From contig NZ_CP109603.1 of the NCBI RefSeq assembly GCF_025905425.1, positions 2,144,001-2,208,000 of the forward strand: a stretch of DNA of 64,000 nt, given 5' to 3'. Shown one piece after another: positions 1-10,653 of this stretch (position 1 is its first letter; each line of letters opens with the position of its first letter). The notes below the pieces were generated by a model. The model did no database searches, was not told the origin of the DNA, and was given only the letters and a program-made list of their open reading frames with translations. This stretch comes from Pseudomonas putida (GTDB taxonomy: Bacteria > Pseudomonadota > Gammaproteobacteria > Pseudomonadales > Pseudomonadaceae). The translations under genes and the position numbers were made by a program.

Positions 1-576
1 GCGGTCATGTGTTCAGGCACGGACTCTGTCGTTGCTGCCGGTTGCCACCGTTCAAGGCGACGGGCGAAAAGGAAGCGCGATTCTACGTGCTTGCAACGAT
101 TTGCCCAAGGGGCATTGCCCTGCGACGAGACGCCGCAGGGCGTGGCTGCCTGCAGCCTCAATGGACCCTGCCAATAATAATTTGTAAGAAAAAATAACTT
201 TAGTCGTATTGATTCATTGTTTTATCGGCATGCAGCGGCCGTTTATTGACCTGGATCAATACAGAAGTGCAATTAATGGCCATAGCAGTTTGTTGATCGA
301 TAAAACTGATCAAGCGATCAACCCGGTCAATTGGTCCCTGCGTCATCCTGCCACTACAATGGCGGGCGCGGCCTGCAAGGGCCGCCTTTGATTAACGTGT
401 GATACCACGGTCAATTTAGTGTTTGCCAAGAAGTTGCGTTCTTATTAACGCGCTGCAGATTTCTATTGCCCCTGATTTGTGCCTGTCACCGAATTAGAAC
501 GACTTGCCGATAACACCCGTTGATAAGTAACGCCTGTTCGCCTGGTACTGAACCGGGCCTAGATGAGGAGATGCCC
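1..576. other. Gene-free leader region upstream of formate dehydrogenase
   Basis: I see no convincing gene here. The short open frames have no ribosome-binding site and no recognisable protein. The stretch from about 180 to 500 is clearly more AT-rich than the genes, as expected for a promoter region. It holds an FNR/Anr-type site (annotated separately) and further ATCAA half-sites at 309-313 and 317-321. A GC-rich hairpin at 368-385 has no T-run behind it, so it is a poor terminator. Confidence 0.5.
246..259. promoter_or_regulatory. Candidate Anr/FNR box upstream of fdoG
   Basis: The sequence TTGAC-CTGG-ATCAA matches the FNR/Anr consensus TTGAT-N4-ATCAA at nine of ten fixed positions. It lies about 320 bp before the formate dehydrogenase start. 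Anr control of a respiratory formate dehydrogenase under low oxygen is plausible, but the large distance means a transcription start would have to lie well upstream of the gene. The match is seen; the function is inference. Confidence 0.4.
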
Positions 577-3500
577 ATGGCACTTGGCAGACGACAATTT
601 TTTAAACTTTGCACGGCCGGCGCGGCGGCAGCGACCACCGTGTCGCTGGGCTTTGCCCCGGCGGTGGCCAATGCCAGCCAGTCACGCCAATACAAGCTGT
701 TGCGTGCCAAAGAGACACGCAACAACTGCACCTACTGTTCGGTAGGCTGCGGCATCCTCATGTACAGCCTCGGCGACGGCGCGAAAAACGCCAAAGCGCG
801 CATCTTCCATATCGAAGGCGACCCGGACCACCCGGTCAGCCGCGGTTCGCTGTGCCCGAAAGGGGCGGGGCTGGTGGACTACATCCACAGCGAGCAACGC
901 CTGATGTACCCGGAGTATCGGGCGCCAGGCTCGGACACGTGGCAGCGCATCACTTGGGACCACGCCATTGAGCGCATCGCCCGGCTGATGAAGGCCGACC
1001 GCGATGCGAACTTCATCGAGAAAAACGCCAAGGGCGTTACCGTCAACCGTTGGCTGTCCACCGGCATGCTCTGCTCGTCTGCGGCCAGCAGTGAAACTGG
1101 CTCGCTCGACCAGCGCTTCACGCGCGCCCTGGGCATCCTCGGCACCGACAGCCAGGCCCGGGTCTGCCACGCCCCGACCGTGTCGGCGCTGGCACCGACC
1201 TTCGGCCGGGGGGCGATGACCAACAACTGGGTGGACATCAAGAACGCCAACGTCGTGCTGATCATGGGCGGTAACCCCGCCGAGGCGCACCCGGTGGGTT
1301 TCAAATGGGTGATCGAGGCGAAGATCCGCAACGGCGCCAAGGTGATCGTGGTCGATCCACGCTTCAACCGCAGCGCCTCGGTGGCCGACCTGTATTCGCC
1401 CATCCGCGCAGGCTCCGACATCACCTTCCTCATGGGGGTGGTCAACTACCTGATCAGCCATGACCGTATTCAGCATGAGTACGTGCGCGCCTACACCAAT
1501 GCCAGCCTGATCGTGCGCAGCGACTACAGCTTCGACGACGGGCTGTTCAGCGGCTACGACAGCGAGACCCGGCGCTACGATCGCAGCTCCTGGGCTTATG
1601 AACTCGACGAGCAGGGCTTCGCCAAGCGCGACATGACGCTCAGCCACCCGCGTTGCGTGTACAACCTGCTCAAAGAGCACGTTAGCCGTTACACACCAGA
1701 GCGGGTCAGCGAGTTGTGCGGTACGCCAAAGGGCGATTTCCTGCAAATTTGCGAGATCCTTGCCAGCACCAGCGCACCGGACAAGACCGCCACCTTCCTC
1801 TATGCCCTGGGCTGGACCCACCACACCACGGGCGCCCAGATGATCCGTGGCTCGGGCATGATCCAGCTGCTGCTGGGCAATATCGGCATGGCCGGTGGCG
1901 GCGTCAACGCCCTGCGCGGGCACTCCAACATCCAGGGCTATACCGACCTGGGCCTGCTGTCGCAACGCCTGCCGGGTTACATGAACCTGCCGTCCGACAA
2001 CCAGACCACGGTCGAAACCTACCTGAAGGAAACCACGCCCAGCGCCCAGCTGCCCGGGCAGGTCAACTACTACCAGCACACGCCCAAGTTTTTCATCAGC
2101 CTGATGAAGAGCCTGTGGGGCGACAAAGCCACCCAGGAAAACAACTGGGGCTTCGACTGGTTGCCCAAATGGGACGACAGCTACGACGTACTCAACTATT
2201 CCAACCGCATGTACGAAGGCAAGGTCAACGGCTACATTGCCCAAGGCTTCAACCCGATCGCGGCGTTCCCGGACAAGAACAAGGCCGCCGAGGCCTTGGC
2301 CAAGCTCAAGTTCCTGGTGATCATCGACCCGCTGGCGACCGAGACGTCGAGCTTTTGGCAAAACCACGGCGAGTCCAACGACGTTGACCCGGCGGCGATC
2401 CAGACCGAAGTCTTCCGCCTGCCGTCAAGCTGCTTCGCCGAAGAGAACGGCTCGATCGTCAACTCCAGCCGCTGGCTGCAATGGCACTGGGCCGGCGCGG
2501 CGCCGCCGGGTGAAGCCTGGCACGACGGCAAGATTCTCGGCCACCTGTTCATGAAGCTGCGCGAGCTGTACCGCAACGAGGGTGGCGTATGCCCGGAGCC
2601 TGTGTTGAACATGGCCTGGGACTACAAGAACCCCTACGATCCGGAGCCTGAGGAAGTCGCCAAGGAGTCCAACGGCTACGCCCTGGCGGACCTGCACGAC
2701 GACGCTGGCAACCTGGTGCTGCGCAAGGGCCAGTTGCTGGACAACTTCGCCCAGTTGCGCGACGACGGCAGCACGGCGTGCTTCAACTGGGTATTCGCCG
2801 GTTCCTGGACCGAAGCCGGTAACCAGATGGCCCGCCGCGACAACGCCGACAGTGGCCTGGGTTGCACGCCGGGCTGGGCTTGGGCCTGGCCGCAGAATCG
2901 GCGGATTCTCTACAACCGCGCCTCGGCCGACCCCCAAGGCAAGGCCTGGGACCCCAAGCGCCAGATCATTGCCTGGGATGGCAGCCGCTGGAGTGGCAGC
3001 GATGTACCGGACTTCCCGGTCACCGCCGCGCCGGGCAGCAACGTCAACCCGTTCATCATGCTGCCTGAAGGGGTCGGCCGGCTGTTCTCGGTCGGGGCCA
3101 TGAACGACGGGCCGTTCCCTGAGCACTACGAACCAATCGAAAGCCCGCTGGCGTCCAACCCGCTGCACCCCAATGTCAGCAAGAGCCCGACCGCACGCTT
3201 GTATGAAAGCGACCGCGCGCGCATGGGCAGCCGTGAGGAGTTCCCTTACGTGGCCACCACCTATTCGATCACCGAGCTGTTCCGCCACTGGACCAAGCAC
3301 TCGCGGCTCAACGCGATCATCCAGCCCGAACAGTTCATCGAGATCGGCGAAGTGCTGGCCAAGGAGAAAGGCATCGCCCAGGGCGACCTTGTGCGGGTGA
3401 GCACCAAGCGCGGCTACATCAAAGCCAAGGCGGTGGTCACCAAGCGGGTCCAGCGCCTGGAGGTGGCCGGGCAGATGGTCGATACCATCGGCATCCCGTG

Positions 3501-3627
3501 CCACTGGGGCTTTGAGGGTGCCACCCGCAAGGGCTTTTTGGCCAACACGCTGACCCCGGGGGTGGGTGATTCCAACACCAACACCCCGGAATACAAGGCG
3601 TTCCTGGTGAACGTGGAAAAGGCCTGA
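577..3627 (+). CDS. fdoG: Formate dehydrogenase-O/N major (alpha) subunit, cysteine type
   Basis: Catalytic molybdopterin subunit that oxidises formate to CO2 on the periplasmic side and passes electrons through FdoH and FdoI to quinone. I chose the ATG at 577 because GAGGAG lies 6 bases before it. This gives 1016 residues, close to E. coli FdnG. A twin-arginine signal is present (RRQFFK, residues 5-10). A [4Fe-4S] site is formed by C51, C54, C58 and C93. The active-site position that is selenocysteine in E. coli FdnG/FdoG is an ordinary TGC cysteine here (C197, bases 1165-1167), followed by the conserved His. The gene therefore needs no SECIS element or Sec-tRNA. It heads an operon with fdoH, fdoI and fdhE. 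Confidence 0.95.
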   Translation: MALGRRQFFKLCTAGAAAATTVSLGFAPAVANASQSRQYKLLRAKETRNNCTYCSVGCGILMYSLGDGAKNAKARIFHIEGDPDHPVSRGSLCPKGAGLVDYIHSEQRLMYPEYRAPGSDTWQRITWDHAIERIARLMKADRDANFIEKNAKGVTVNRWLSTGMLCSSAASSETGSLDQRFTRALGILGTDSQARVCHAPTVSALAPTFGRGAMTNNWVDIKNANVVLIMGGNPAEAHPVGFKWVIEAKIRNGAKVIVVDPRFNRSASVADLYSPIRAGSDITFLMGVVNYLISHDRIQHEYVRAYTNASLIVRSDYSFDDGLFSGYDSETRRYDRSSWAYELDEQGFAKRDMTLSHPRCVYNLLKEHVSRYTPERVSELCGTPKGDFLQICEILASTSAPDKTATFLYALGWTHHTTGAQMIRGSGMIQLLLGNIGMAGGGVNALRGHSNIQGYTDLGLLSQRLPGYMNLPSDNQTTVETYLKETTPSAQLPGQVNYYQHTPKFFISLMKSLWGDKATQENNWGFDWLPKWDDSYDVLNYSNRMYEGKVNGYIAQGFNPIAAFPDKNKAAEALAKLKFLVIIDPLATETSSFWQNHGESNDVDPAAIQTEVFRLPSSCFAEENGSIVNSSRWLQWHWAGAAPPGEAWHDGKILGHLFMKLRELYRNEGGVCPEPVLNMAWDYKNPYDPEPEEVAKESNGYALADLHDDAGNLVLRKGQLLDNFAQLRDDGSTACFNWVFAGSWTEAGNQMARRDNADSGLGCTPGWAWAWPQNRRILYNRASADPQGKAWDPKRQIIAWDGSRWSGSDVPDFPVTAAPGSNVNPFIMLPEGVGRLFSVGAMNDGPFPEHYEPIESPLASNPLHPNVSKSPTARLYESDRARMGSREEFPYVATTYSITELFRHWTKHSRLNAIIQPEQFIEIGEVLAKEKGIAQGDLVRVSTKRGYIKAKAVVTKRVQRLEVAGQMVDTIGIPCHWGFEGATRKGFLANTLTPGVGDSNTNTPEYKAFLVNVEKA

Positions 3628-3640
3628 CGGAGCGACGCAC

Positions 3641-4525
3641 ATGTCCCTGCAATCCCAAGACATCATTCGCCGTTCGGCGACCAACGCCTTCACCCCGGCG
3701 CCGCGTGCCCGCGATCACCAGGCCGAGGTGGCCAAGCTGATCGACGTCAGCATCTGTATCGGCTGCAAGGCCTGCCAGGTGGCCTGCAACGAATGGAACG
3801 ACCTGCGTGACGAGGTCGGCCACAACGTCGGTGTGTACGACAACCCGGCCGACCTCACGCCCGACACCTGGACGCTGATGCGTTTCGACGAGCACCAGGA
3901 CGAGAACGGCAAACTGGAGTGGCTGATCCGCAAGGATGGCTGCATGCACTGTGCCGACCCGGGCTGCCTGAAGGCCTGCCCGCAACCAGGGGCGATCATT
4001 CAGTACGCCAACGGTATCGTCGATTTCCAGTCCGAGCACTGCATCGGTTGCGGCTACTGTGTAGCCGGCTGCCCGTTCGATGTGCCGCGCATCAGCAAGA
4101 AGGACAACAAGGCCTACAAGTGCACGCTGTGCGTTGACCGAGTCAGTGTCGGCCAGGAGCCGGCCTGCGTGAAAACCTGCCCGACCGGCGCGATCAACTT
4201 CGGCAGCAAGGCCGACATGCTGGTGCAGGCCGAGGAGCGCGTGAGCGAGCTGCAAGGCCGAGGCTTTGCCGGTGCCGGCATCTACGACCCGCAGGCCGTG
4301 GGCGGCACCCATGTGTTCTATGTGCTGCAGCACGCCGACAAACCTCAGCTGTACCACAAGCTCAACCCGGACCCACGCATCAGCAGCGCGATCGAGGGCT
4401 GGAAAGGCTGGCTCAAGCCGGTGGCCGCCGTGGCGTTCTTCGCCACCCTGGCGGGCACGGTGTTCCACTACATCGGCGTTGGCCCCAACGAAGTCGAGGA
4501 AGACGAGAAGGAGACCCAGGTATGA
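3641..4525 (+). CDS. fdoH: Formate dehydrogenase iron-sulfur (beta) subunit
   Basis: Electron-transfer subunit of 294 residues carrying four [4Fe-4S] clusters between FdoG and the cytochrome FdoI. Ferredoxin-type cysteine groups are visible: [11 protein letters not shown] near residue 38, [24 protein letters not shown], and CTLC with a later CVKTC. One transmembrane helix near residues 250-275 anchors it to the membrane, as in E. coli FdnH. It begins 13 bases after fdoG and overlaps fdoI by 4 bases, so the subunits are translationally coupled. Confidence 0.95.
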   Translation: MSLQSQDIIRRSATNAFTPAPRARDHQAEVAKLIDVSICIGCKACQVACNEWNDLRDEVGHNVGVYDNPADLTPDTWTLMRFDEHQDENGKLEWLIRKDGCMHCADPGCLKACPQPGAIIQYANGIVDFQSEHCIGCGYCVAGCPFDVPRISKKDNKAYKCTLCVDRVSVGQEPACVKTCPTGAINFGSKADMLVQAEERVSELQGRGFAGAGIYDPQAVGGTHVFYVLQHADKPQLYHKLNPDPRISSAIEGWKGWLKPVAAVAFFATLAGTVFHYIGVGPNEVEEDEKETQV

Positions 4526-5157
4526 ACAAGGATCGACTGATTCTGCGTACGCGCTTCATCGACCGGGCCAGCCACTGGTTCATGGTCATCTGTTTCTTCC
4601 TGGTGGCGATGTCGGGGTTGTCGTGGTTTTTCCCGTCGCTGAACTGGCTCAACGGCGTGTTCGGCACACCGCAGCTGGCGCGTATCCTTCACCCGTTTTT
4701 CGGGGTGGTGGTGTTCGTGGTGCTGATGTTCCTGTTCGTGCGTTTCGTCAAGTACAACCTGCCCGAACGTGAAGACGGCATCTGGTTTCGCAACGTCAAG
4801 CGCGTACTGGCGGGCGATCACAGCCAGCCGCTGCGCATCGGTAAGTACAACGCCGGCCAGAAGATCCTGTTCTGGGGGATCATGGGCCTGATCACCTTGC
4901 TCATGCTCAGTGGCGTGATCATCTGGCGGCCGTGGTTTGCCCACTACTTCAGCATCCCGCTGATCCGCATTGCCCTGTTTACCCATGCACTGGCGGGCAT
5001 TTCGCTGATCTTGCTGATCATCGGCCACGCTTACCTGGCGTTCTGGGTGAAGGGCTCGATCCGCGGCATGATCACCGGCTACGTCTCGCGTACCTGGGCC
5101 AAGTCGCACCATGACCGCTGGTACCAGCAGATCAGCAGCAAGAGTGAGAAGAAATGA
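4522..5157 (+). CDS. fdoI: Formate dehydrogenase cytochrome b556 (gamma) subunit
   Basis: Integral membrane cytochrome b of 211 residues that accepts electrons from FdoH and reduces quinone. Four hydrophobic helices are visible, with His residues positioned for haem ligation (for example in the first helix, DRASHWFMV, and the late helix, [16 protein letters not shown] in outline). The length matches the FdnI/FdoI family. It overlaps fdoH and fdhE by 4 bases each. Confidence 0.93.
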   Translation: MNKDRLILRTRFIDRASHWFMVICFFLVAMSGLSWFFPSLNWLNGVFGTPQLARILHPFFGVVVFVVLMFLFVRFVKYNLPEREDGIWFRNVKRVLAGDHSQPLRIGKYNAGQKILFWGIMGLITLLMLSGVIIWRPWFAHYFSIPLIRIALFTHALAGISLILLIIGHAYLAFWVKGSIRGMITGYVSRTWAKSHHDRWYQQISSKSEKK

Positions 5158-6062
5158 GCAGCATCAAACTGACGGCGGTCGAGCAGCCAAGCGGTGGCGT
5201 GGGCGCCATCAGCGCCTTGTTGCTGCCGCAACCAGGCCAGCACTTTGCCAAGCGCGCTGCGCGTTTGCGCCAGTTGGCCCAGGGGCATGAACAGGCCGAC
5301 TATCTGGCGTTTGCCGCCACCGTCGCACAGGCCCAGCAGCGGTTGCTGGAGCGCTTCCCAGTGCCTGCTGAAGAGCTGCAGGCGCTGGTCGAGCGGTTAG
5401 ATGTCGCTGCGCCGTTGTCGGCGCAACAGCTGCCGCGCTCACGTTACTGGCAGCAAGCGCTTGAGCATCTGCTGGAGGATCTGCGCGCAGACGCCAGCGA
5501 CCCGGTATGTGCTGCCCTGGACAGGCTCGCAGCGCTGAGCGCGGAGCAGCGTGAAGCCTGCGCCGAGGACTTGCTGCAGGGTCGCTATGGCGAGGTGGAC
5601 AGCGGCGAGGCGGTGTTTTTGTGGGCGGCCCTGGGGCTGTACTTCGTGCAGCTGGCCGCGGCATTGCCTGCCCATGCGCATGCGGCGGTGGGGGAGCATC
5701 GCCAGTTCTGCCCAGTGTGCGCCAGCGCGCCGGTGGCCAGCGTCATCCTCACCGGCAAGCGTGCCGGGCTGCGTTACCTGCATTGCGGGCTGTGCGAGAG
5801 TCGCTGGCACATGGTGCGGGTCAAGTGCAGCAACTGTGAGCACACCGGCAAACTGGACTACTGGTCGCTGGAGCGTCAGGACAGCGCGGTCAAGGCGGAA
5901 AGCTGCGGCGACTGCGAAAGCTACCTGAAGGCCTTCTATTACGAGCACGACCCGGCGCTGGAGCCCATCGCCGACGACCTGGCTTCGTTGCGCCTGGATG
6001 CCGAGCTTGAAGGGCAAGGCTTTGCCCGTAGCAGCATCAACCCCTTTCTGTTTCCGGGTTGA
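5154..6062 (+). CDS. fdhE: Formate dehydrogenase accessory protein FdhE
   Basis: Cytoplasmic protein of 302 residues needed to make active respiratory formate dehydrogenase. The C-terminal half carries four CxxC pairs (CPVC, CGLC, CSNC, CGDC), the rubredoxin-like metal-binding signature of FdhE. It overlaps fdoI by 4 bases and closes the operon. In P. putida KT2440, as I recall, selA and selB follow fdhE. Here they do not: a gene remnant follows instead, which fits the cysteine-type FdoG. Confidence 0.92.
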   Translation: MSSIKLTAVEQPSGGVGAISALLLPQPGQHFAKRAARLRQLAQGHEQADYLAFAATVAQAQQRLLERFPVPAEELQALVERLDVAAPLSAQQLPRSRYWQQALEHLLEDLRADASDPVCAALDRLAALSAEQREACAEDLLQGRYGEVDSGEAVFLWAALGLYFVQLAAALPAHAHAAVGEHRQFCPVCASAPVASVILTGKRAGLRYLHCGLCESRWHMVRVKCSNCEHTGKLDYWSLERQDSAVKAESCGDCESYLKAFYYEHDPALEPIADDLASLRLDAELEGQGFARSSINPFLFPG

Positions 6063-6119
6063 GGTGAACTGCGCCGGCGTTGTAGCGAACGCCTTGCCCA
6101 GGTCGGTGTGGTGAGCGAT

Positions 6120-6341
6120 TTACTGCGCCTCACGGGTGTCAATACTCACCACAACCGACATGCCTGGCCGTAACCGTTTTGCCGCTGGCTGGTCGGCATC
6201 CACGGTGATGCGCACCCGGATCCGTTGGGCAATCTTGACGAAATTGCCGGTGGCGTTGTCTGCCTGCAGCAGCGCGAAGGCGCTTGTGACGCGCCCCGCT
6301 TCAAGAAGCCAGGGCGCGGTCACTTGGCGGTTTTGGTGCAA
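6120..6341 (-). pseudogene. 3' remnant of an EmrA/HlyD-type membrane fusion protein gene
   Basis: The last 50 or so residues read like the end of an EmrA/HlyD periplasmic adaptor, with the family signature ADNATGNFVKIAQRIRVRI and the closing GMSVVVSIDT. The family is normally about 350-400 residues, but only 73 codons are open and the first 20 or so do not resemble an adaptor. The signal peptide, coiled coil and lipoyl parts are missing. I see no partner EmrB pump nearby. This is best read as a decayed fragment left by a deletion or rearrangement beside fdhE. Confidence 0.75.
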
Positions 6342-6344
6342 CCC

Positions 6345-8861
6345 CTAGAGGGCTCTGGCCAGAAACGCGGCAGTTCGGCTTTCAGCACACCCAGCCACAG
6401 CCTCAGGCGTACCACTCACTACCACCGTCCCCCCCGCATCCCCAGCCCCCGGTCCGATATCGATCACCCAGTCGCTCTGCGCCACCACGCGCATGTCGTG
6501 CTCGACCACCACCACGCTATGCCCGGCATCGACCAGGCGGTTGAGTTGCACCAGCAGCCGGTCGATATCCTGCGGGTGCAGCCCGTTGGTGGGCTCGTCC
6601 AGCACATACAACGTCGCCCCGCGCGCCGTACGCTGCAACTCGGTGGCCAGCTTGATGCGCTGCGCCTCGCCGCCAGACAGCTCCGTAGCCGGCTGGCCCA
6701 GGCGCAGGTAGCCCAGGCCGATATCCTGCAGCACTTGCAGGCTGCGCCGTATTGGCGGTTGTTCTGTGAACACCGCCAGGGCCTGTTCAACGGTCAGTTG
6801 CAGCACCTGCGCAATGTTCATGCCCTGCCAGGTGACCGCCAGTGTTTCGAGGTTGTAGCGGGCTCCATGGCAGGTCGGGCAGGGCGCATAGACACTGGGC
6901 ATGAACAACAGCTCGACGCTGACAAAGCCTTCGCCCTCGCAGGTAACGCAGCGGCCCTTGGCGACGTTGAACGAGAAGCGCCCGGCATCGAAGCCTTGCG
7001 CCTTGGCCTGCTCGGTGGCGGCAAACAGTTTGCGCACGGCGTCGAACAGGCCGGTGTAGGTGGCCAGGTTGGAGCGGGGGGTACGGCCGATGGGCTTCTG
7101 ATCGACCTGGACCAGGCGCTTGATGCTGCCAAGGCCCGCCTTTACTCGGCCACTGCTGGTTTGTTCGGGGGCGTCCTCCAGGCTGTGCTCTTCGGGCTCA
7201 GAACGCTGCTCGGCATGGCCCAGGTGCTCGCCCACCAGCTCCAGCAGCGCTTGGCTGACCAGGCTGGATTTGCCCGAGCCGGAAATACCGGTTACGGCAG
7301 TGAAGCAACCCAAGGGGAACTGGGCGCTGAGGTTGACGAGGTTGTTGCGGGTGATGCCTTCCAGCTCTAGCCAGCCCTGTGGCTCGCGCGGCGTGCGGGG
7401 GGCCTGGGTGCGTTCGCCGAACAGGTAGGCGCGTGTGCACGATTGCTCGACTTGGGCGAGCCCTTTGGGTGGGCCGCTGTAAAGGATGGTGCCGCCGTGT
7501 TCACCGGCGGCCGGCCCAACATCCACCAGCCAGTCGGCGCGGCGCATGGTGTCGAGGTCATGCTCCACCACATAAACCGAGTTGCCGGCCTGTTTCAGGC
7601 GCTGCAAGGCTTCGAACAAGGCTTCGCTGTCGGCCGGATGTAAGCCGGCCGAGGGCTCGTCGAGCACATAGATCACGCCGAACAGTTGTGAGTTGAGCTG
7701 GGTGGCCAGGCGCAAGCGTTGCAACTCACCCGAGGAAAGGCTCGGGGTGCTGCGTTCCAGGGCCAGGTAACCCAGCCCCAGGTCGAGCAAGGTGTCGATG
7801 CGTTCGAGCAGTTCATGGGCAATCCGCTGCGCCGCCAGGCGTTTTTCCAGGGTCAGGTCGTCTTGGGGCTGTTCCAGGTAAGCCGGCGCCGCCACCGTGC
7901 GGAACACCTCGGCCAGTGCCTGCAATGAAAGGTGCGACAGCTCGGCGATGTCCAGGCCCGCGAAGGTCACGCTCAGCGCCTCGCGCTTGAGCCGTTTGCC
8001 TGCACACAGTGGGCAAGGGCTTGGGCGCATGAACTGGGCCACGCGCTTGCGCATCTGCGCGCTCTGCGAATGCATGAAGGTGTGCAGTACGTAGCGCCGG
8101 GCGCCACTGAAGGTGCCCTGGTAGCTGGGCTCCTGCTTGCGTTCGAGGGCGGCGCGGGTTTGCGCCGGGGTCAGGCCGGCATACACCGGGGCCGTGGGGG
8201 TTTCTTCGGTGAACAGAATCCAGTCGCGCTGCGCGTGTGGCAAGTCGCGCCAGGGAACGTCCACGTCATAGCCCAGGGTGACCAGGATGTCGCGCAGGTT
8301 CTGGCCCTGCCAGGCCATGGGCCAGGCCGCCACCGCGCGCTCGCGAATGGTCAGCGAAGGGTCGGGGACCAGGGTTGCCTCAGTGACTTCATAGACGCGG
8401 CCCAGGCCGTGGCATTCGGGGCAGGCACCCTGTGGGGTGTTGGGCGAGAAGTCTTCGGCGTACAGCATCGCCTGCCCGGCCGGGTAATGGCCGGCGCGCG
8501 AGTAGAGCATGCGTATTGAGCTGGACAGCGTGGTGACGCTGCCCACCGAGGACCGCGCGCTGGGGGTGCCACGCTGCTGTTGCAGGGCGACCGCCGGCGG
8601 CAGGCCTTCGATGGCGTCCACGTCGGGTACGCCAACCTGGTCGATCAGGCGCCGGGCATAGGGGGCGACTGATTCGAAGTAGCGGCGCTGGGCTTCGGCA
8701 TACAGGGTGGAGAAGGCCAGCGAAGACTTGCCCGAGCCCGACACACCGGTAAACACCACCAAAGCGTCGCGGGGGATATCGACATCAATGTTCTTGAGGT
8801 TGTGCTCACGGGCGCCACGGACGCGGACGAAACCGGCAGGGTTTGGGTGACGGTGTGGCAT
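6345..8861 (-). CDS. uvrA2: UvrA2-like excinuclease ATPase (class II UvrA)
   Basis: Twin-ABC ATPase of the UvrA family, 838 residues from the ATG that follows AAGGAG by 6 bases; a longer open frame exists upstream but runs through repeat DNA. Two Walker A motifs ([10 protein letters not shown] and [10 protein letters not shown]), two signature motifs ([11 protein letters not shown] and [12 protein letters not shown]), two Walker B motifs ([18 protein letters not shown]) and several CxxC zinc motifs (CPECHG, CVTCEG, CPTCHG) are visible. It is about 100 residues shorter than housekeeping UvrA, typical of the UvrA2 group linked to DNA-damage or DNA-binding-drug tolerance. No uvrB or uvrC is nearby. 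Confidence 0.85.
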   Translation of the reverse strand: MPHRHPNPAGFVRVRGAREHNLKNIDVDIPRDALVVFTGVSGSGKSSLAFSTLYAEAQRRYFESVAPYARRLIDQVGVPDVDAIEGLPPAVALQQQRGTPSARSSVGSVTTLSSSIRMLYSRAGHYPAGQAMLYAEDFSPNTPQGACPECHGLGRVYEVTEATLVPDPSLTIRERAVAAWPMAWQGQNLRDILVTLGYDVDVPWRDLPHAQRDWILFTEETPTAPVYAGLTPAQTRAALERKQEPSYQGTFSGARRYVLHTFMHSQSAQMRKRVAQFMRPSPCPLCAGKRLKREALSVTFAGLDIAELSHLSLQALAEVFRTVAAPAYLEQPQDDLTLEKRLAAQRIAHELLERIDTLLDLGLGYLALERSTPSLSSGELQRLRLATQLNSQLFGVIYVLDEPSAGLHPADSEALFEALQRLKQAGNSVYVVEHDLDTMRRADWLVDVGPAAGEHGGTILYSGPPKGLAQVEQSCTRAYLFGERTQAPRTPREPQGWLELEGITRNNLVNLSAQFPLGCFTAVTGISGSGKSSLVSQALLELVGEHLGHAEQRSEPEEHSLEDAPEQTSSGRVKAGLGSIKRLVQVDQKPIGRTPRSNLATYTGLFDAVRKLFAATEQAKAQGFDAGRFSFNVAKGRCVTCEGEGFVSVELLFMPSVYAPCPTCHGARYNLETLAVTWQGMNIAQVLQLTVEQALAVFTEQPPIRRSLQVLQDIGLGYLRLGQPATELSGGEAQRIKLATELQRTARGATLYVLDEPTNGLHPQDIDRLLVQLNRLVDAGHSVVVVEHDMRVVAQSDWVIDIGPGAGDAGGTVVVSGTPEAVAGCAESRTAAFLARAL

Positions 8862-9394
8862 TAGGCACTCCTTGGCTGGGGAGTGGGGCACGGTAGCAGC
8901 ATTTGCGGGGCTGTGCGTAGATTGGGGGTGGGTTGGCAGGTGCTTGCCTTGAGGTTTTTTGCGCCTATGAGATCGAGCGCCGCCCGCGCGGCGCATCGCG
9001 ACGCAAGGCCGCTCCCACATTTGTTTCGGGCCAATTATTCCTGTGACATGGGCGCGCGGCCCTTTGGTGCCCACCTTGATATCGAGTCAGACAAACAAGG
9101 CGGTCGCGCGCAGATTTCACAGGTCTCACTGGCCCGAAACAAATGTGGGAGCGGCCTTGCGTCGCGATGCGCCGCGCGGGCGGCGCTCGATCTCCCAGGC
9201 GCCGAACCTCTCAACCCCTTCACCTGGCAGCCCCCACCCAATCCCCAAAACCAAGTTCCACCCTGCGGAACCACATTCGATTGTGCTCTCCCGCCACTCG
9301 CGTTTATCTGTCAGCCAACACGACCTGCCTTCCCCCGTCGTGATCTCAACGCGAACAACAAGAACGGGAACATACCCGCGCAAGGAGATTCCGC
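8862..9394. other. Gene-free region filled by a nested inverted repeat
   Basis: No coding gene is supported between the divergent uvrA2-like and M20 genes. Most of it is occupied by a 266-bp inverted-repeat element (annotated separately). The remaining 180 bases before the M20 gene should hold its promoter; an AAGGAG site precedes that start codon. Confidence 0.6.
8949..9214. repeat. 266-bp nested inverted-repeat element
   Basis: The two arms, 8961-9032 and 9130-9202, are about 72 bases long and complementary with only about two mismatches. Outer short arms (TTGAGGTT and AACCTCTCAA) extend the symmetry. The spacer of about 97 bases has no gene. The outer part (GGGAGATCGAGCGCCGC) is the same as the palindrome at 22924-22997, while the inner part (GGAGCGGCCTTGCGTCGCG) resembles a second Pseudomonas extragenic repeat. 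It would form a very long hairpin in RNA or single-stranded DNA. Confidence 0.85.
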
Positions 9395-10570
9395 ATGTCC
9401 CGACATCAGCACATCCTGGCCTGGCTCGACGATGTGGCCAGTGACCTGCACGCGATCCGTCACGATATCCACGCCCACCCGGAACTGGGTTTTGAAGAAA
9501 GCCGCACCTCGGCGCTGGTTGCCCGCCTGCTTGAGGAGTGGGGCTATGAAGTGCATACCGGCATCGGCAAGACCGGCGTAGTCGGCGTGTTGCGCAATGG
9601 CAGCAGCACACGCCGCCTGGGCCTGCGTGCCGACATGGACGCGCTGCCCATTCATGAAGCGACCGGCGCCGCCTACAGCAGCCAGCACCAGGGCTGCATG
9701 CACGCCTGCGGCCATGACGGTCACACCACCATGCTGCTGGGGGCCGCCCGCTACCTGGCGGCAACCCGGCAGTTCGACGGTACGCTGACGCTGATCTTCC
9801 AGCCGGCCGAGGAGGGCCAGGGTGGCGCCGAGGCAATGCTGGCCGACGGGCTGCTGGAACGCTTCCCCTGCGATGCACTGTTCGGCATGCACAACATGCC
9901 TGGGCTGCCGGCCGGGCACCTGGGCTTTCGCGAGGGGCCGATGATGGCCTCGCAAGACCTGCTGACGGTGACCCTCGACGGGGTTGGCGGGCATGGTTCG
10001 ATGCCGCACCTGACCGTCGACCCGCTGGTGGCGGCGGCCAGTGTGGTGATGGCGCTGCAAACCGTGGTGGCGCGCAACATCGACGCACAGGAAGCTGCGG
10101 TGGTTACCGTCGGCGCCTTGCAGGCCGGTGAAGCGGCCAACGTGATCCCACAACAGGCACTGTTGCGGCTGAGCCTGCGCGCGCTCAACGCCGAGGTACG
10201 GGCGCAGACCCTGGAGCGGGTGCGGGCGATCATCGTCAGCCAGGCCGAAAGCTTTGGCTGCCGCGCCAGCATCGAACACCGCCCGGCCTACCCGGTGCTG
10301 GTCAACCATGCTGCGGAAAACGCCTTCGCCACACAGGTGGGGGTCGAGTTGGTGGGGGCCGAGGCGGTGGATGGCAATACCCGCAAACTGATGGGCAGCG
10401 AAGACTTCGCCTGGATGCTGCAACGCTGCCCGGGCGCCTACCTGTTCATCGGCAACGGTGTATCGCGGCCGATGGTGCACAACCCGGCCTACGACTTCAA
10501 CGACGACATCCTGCTGACCGGCGCCGCCTACTGGGGCGCGCTGGCAGAGCGCTGGCTCGCGCCCGCCTGA
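9395..10570 (+). CDS. M20 family amidohydrolase (hippurate hydrolase/aminoacylase type)
   Basis: Cytoplasmic metallohydrolase of 391 residues that cleaves N-acyl amino acids or related amides. Metal-site motifs are visible: RADMDALP near residue 79, MHACGHDGH at 102-110 with C105 as the M20D-type ligand, QPAEEGQGG at 137-145, and GHGSMPH in the dimerisation domain. An AAGGAG site lies 9 bases before the ATG. It is followed by a transporter, an amidase and an IclR regulator, so it probably acts in one catabolic route. The substrate cannot be read from the sequence. Confidence 0.88.
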   Translation: MSRHQHILAWLDDVASDLHAIRHDIHAHPELGFEESRTSALVARLLEEWGYEVHTGIGKTGVVGVLRNGSSTRRLGLRADMDALPIHEATGAAYSSQHQGCMHACGHDGHTTMLLGAARYLAATRQFDGTLTLIFQPAEEGQGGAEAMLADGLLERFPCDALFGMHNMPGLPAGHLGFREGPMMASQDLLTVTLDGVGGHGSMPHLTVDPLVAAASVVMALQTVVARNIDAQEAAVVTVGALQAGEAANVIPQQALLRLSLRALNAEVRAQTLERVRAIIVSQAESFGCRASIEHRPAYPVLVNHAAENAFATQVGVELVGAEAVDGNTRKLMGSEDFAWMLQRCPGAYLFIGNGVSRPMVHNPAYDFNDDILLTGAAYWGALAERWLAPA

Positions 10571-10653
10571 CCTTTCCTTTTTGACGACTGCCGCTGGAAC
10601 CCGGGCGCGACCGCGCCTGGGCGATCACCCAATCATTGTGTGGAGTGTTCCCT

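Noticed and set aside
368..385. Terminator-like hairpin before fdoG
   Set aside because: Short GC stem with no T-run on either strand.
9..391. Two short frames of about 60 residues at the left edge
   Set aside because: No ribosome-binding site and no protein-like composition; they lie in an AT-rich promoter region.
1165..1167. Possible selenocysteine codon or SECIS in fdoG
   Set aside because: The codon is TGC, not TGA, and the reading frame has no internal stop, so no recoding is needed.
682..2367. 561-residue open frame on the minus strand
   Set aside because: It is the reverse-strand shadow of fdoG: no ribosome site, no recognisable domain, and a composition typical of GC-rich antisense frames.
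8883..9581. 232-residue plus-strand frame across the 9-kb repeat
   Set aside because: It runs through the inverted repeat and into the M20 gene in the wrong frame; no start site or domain supports it.
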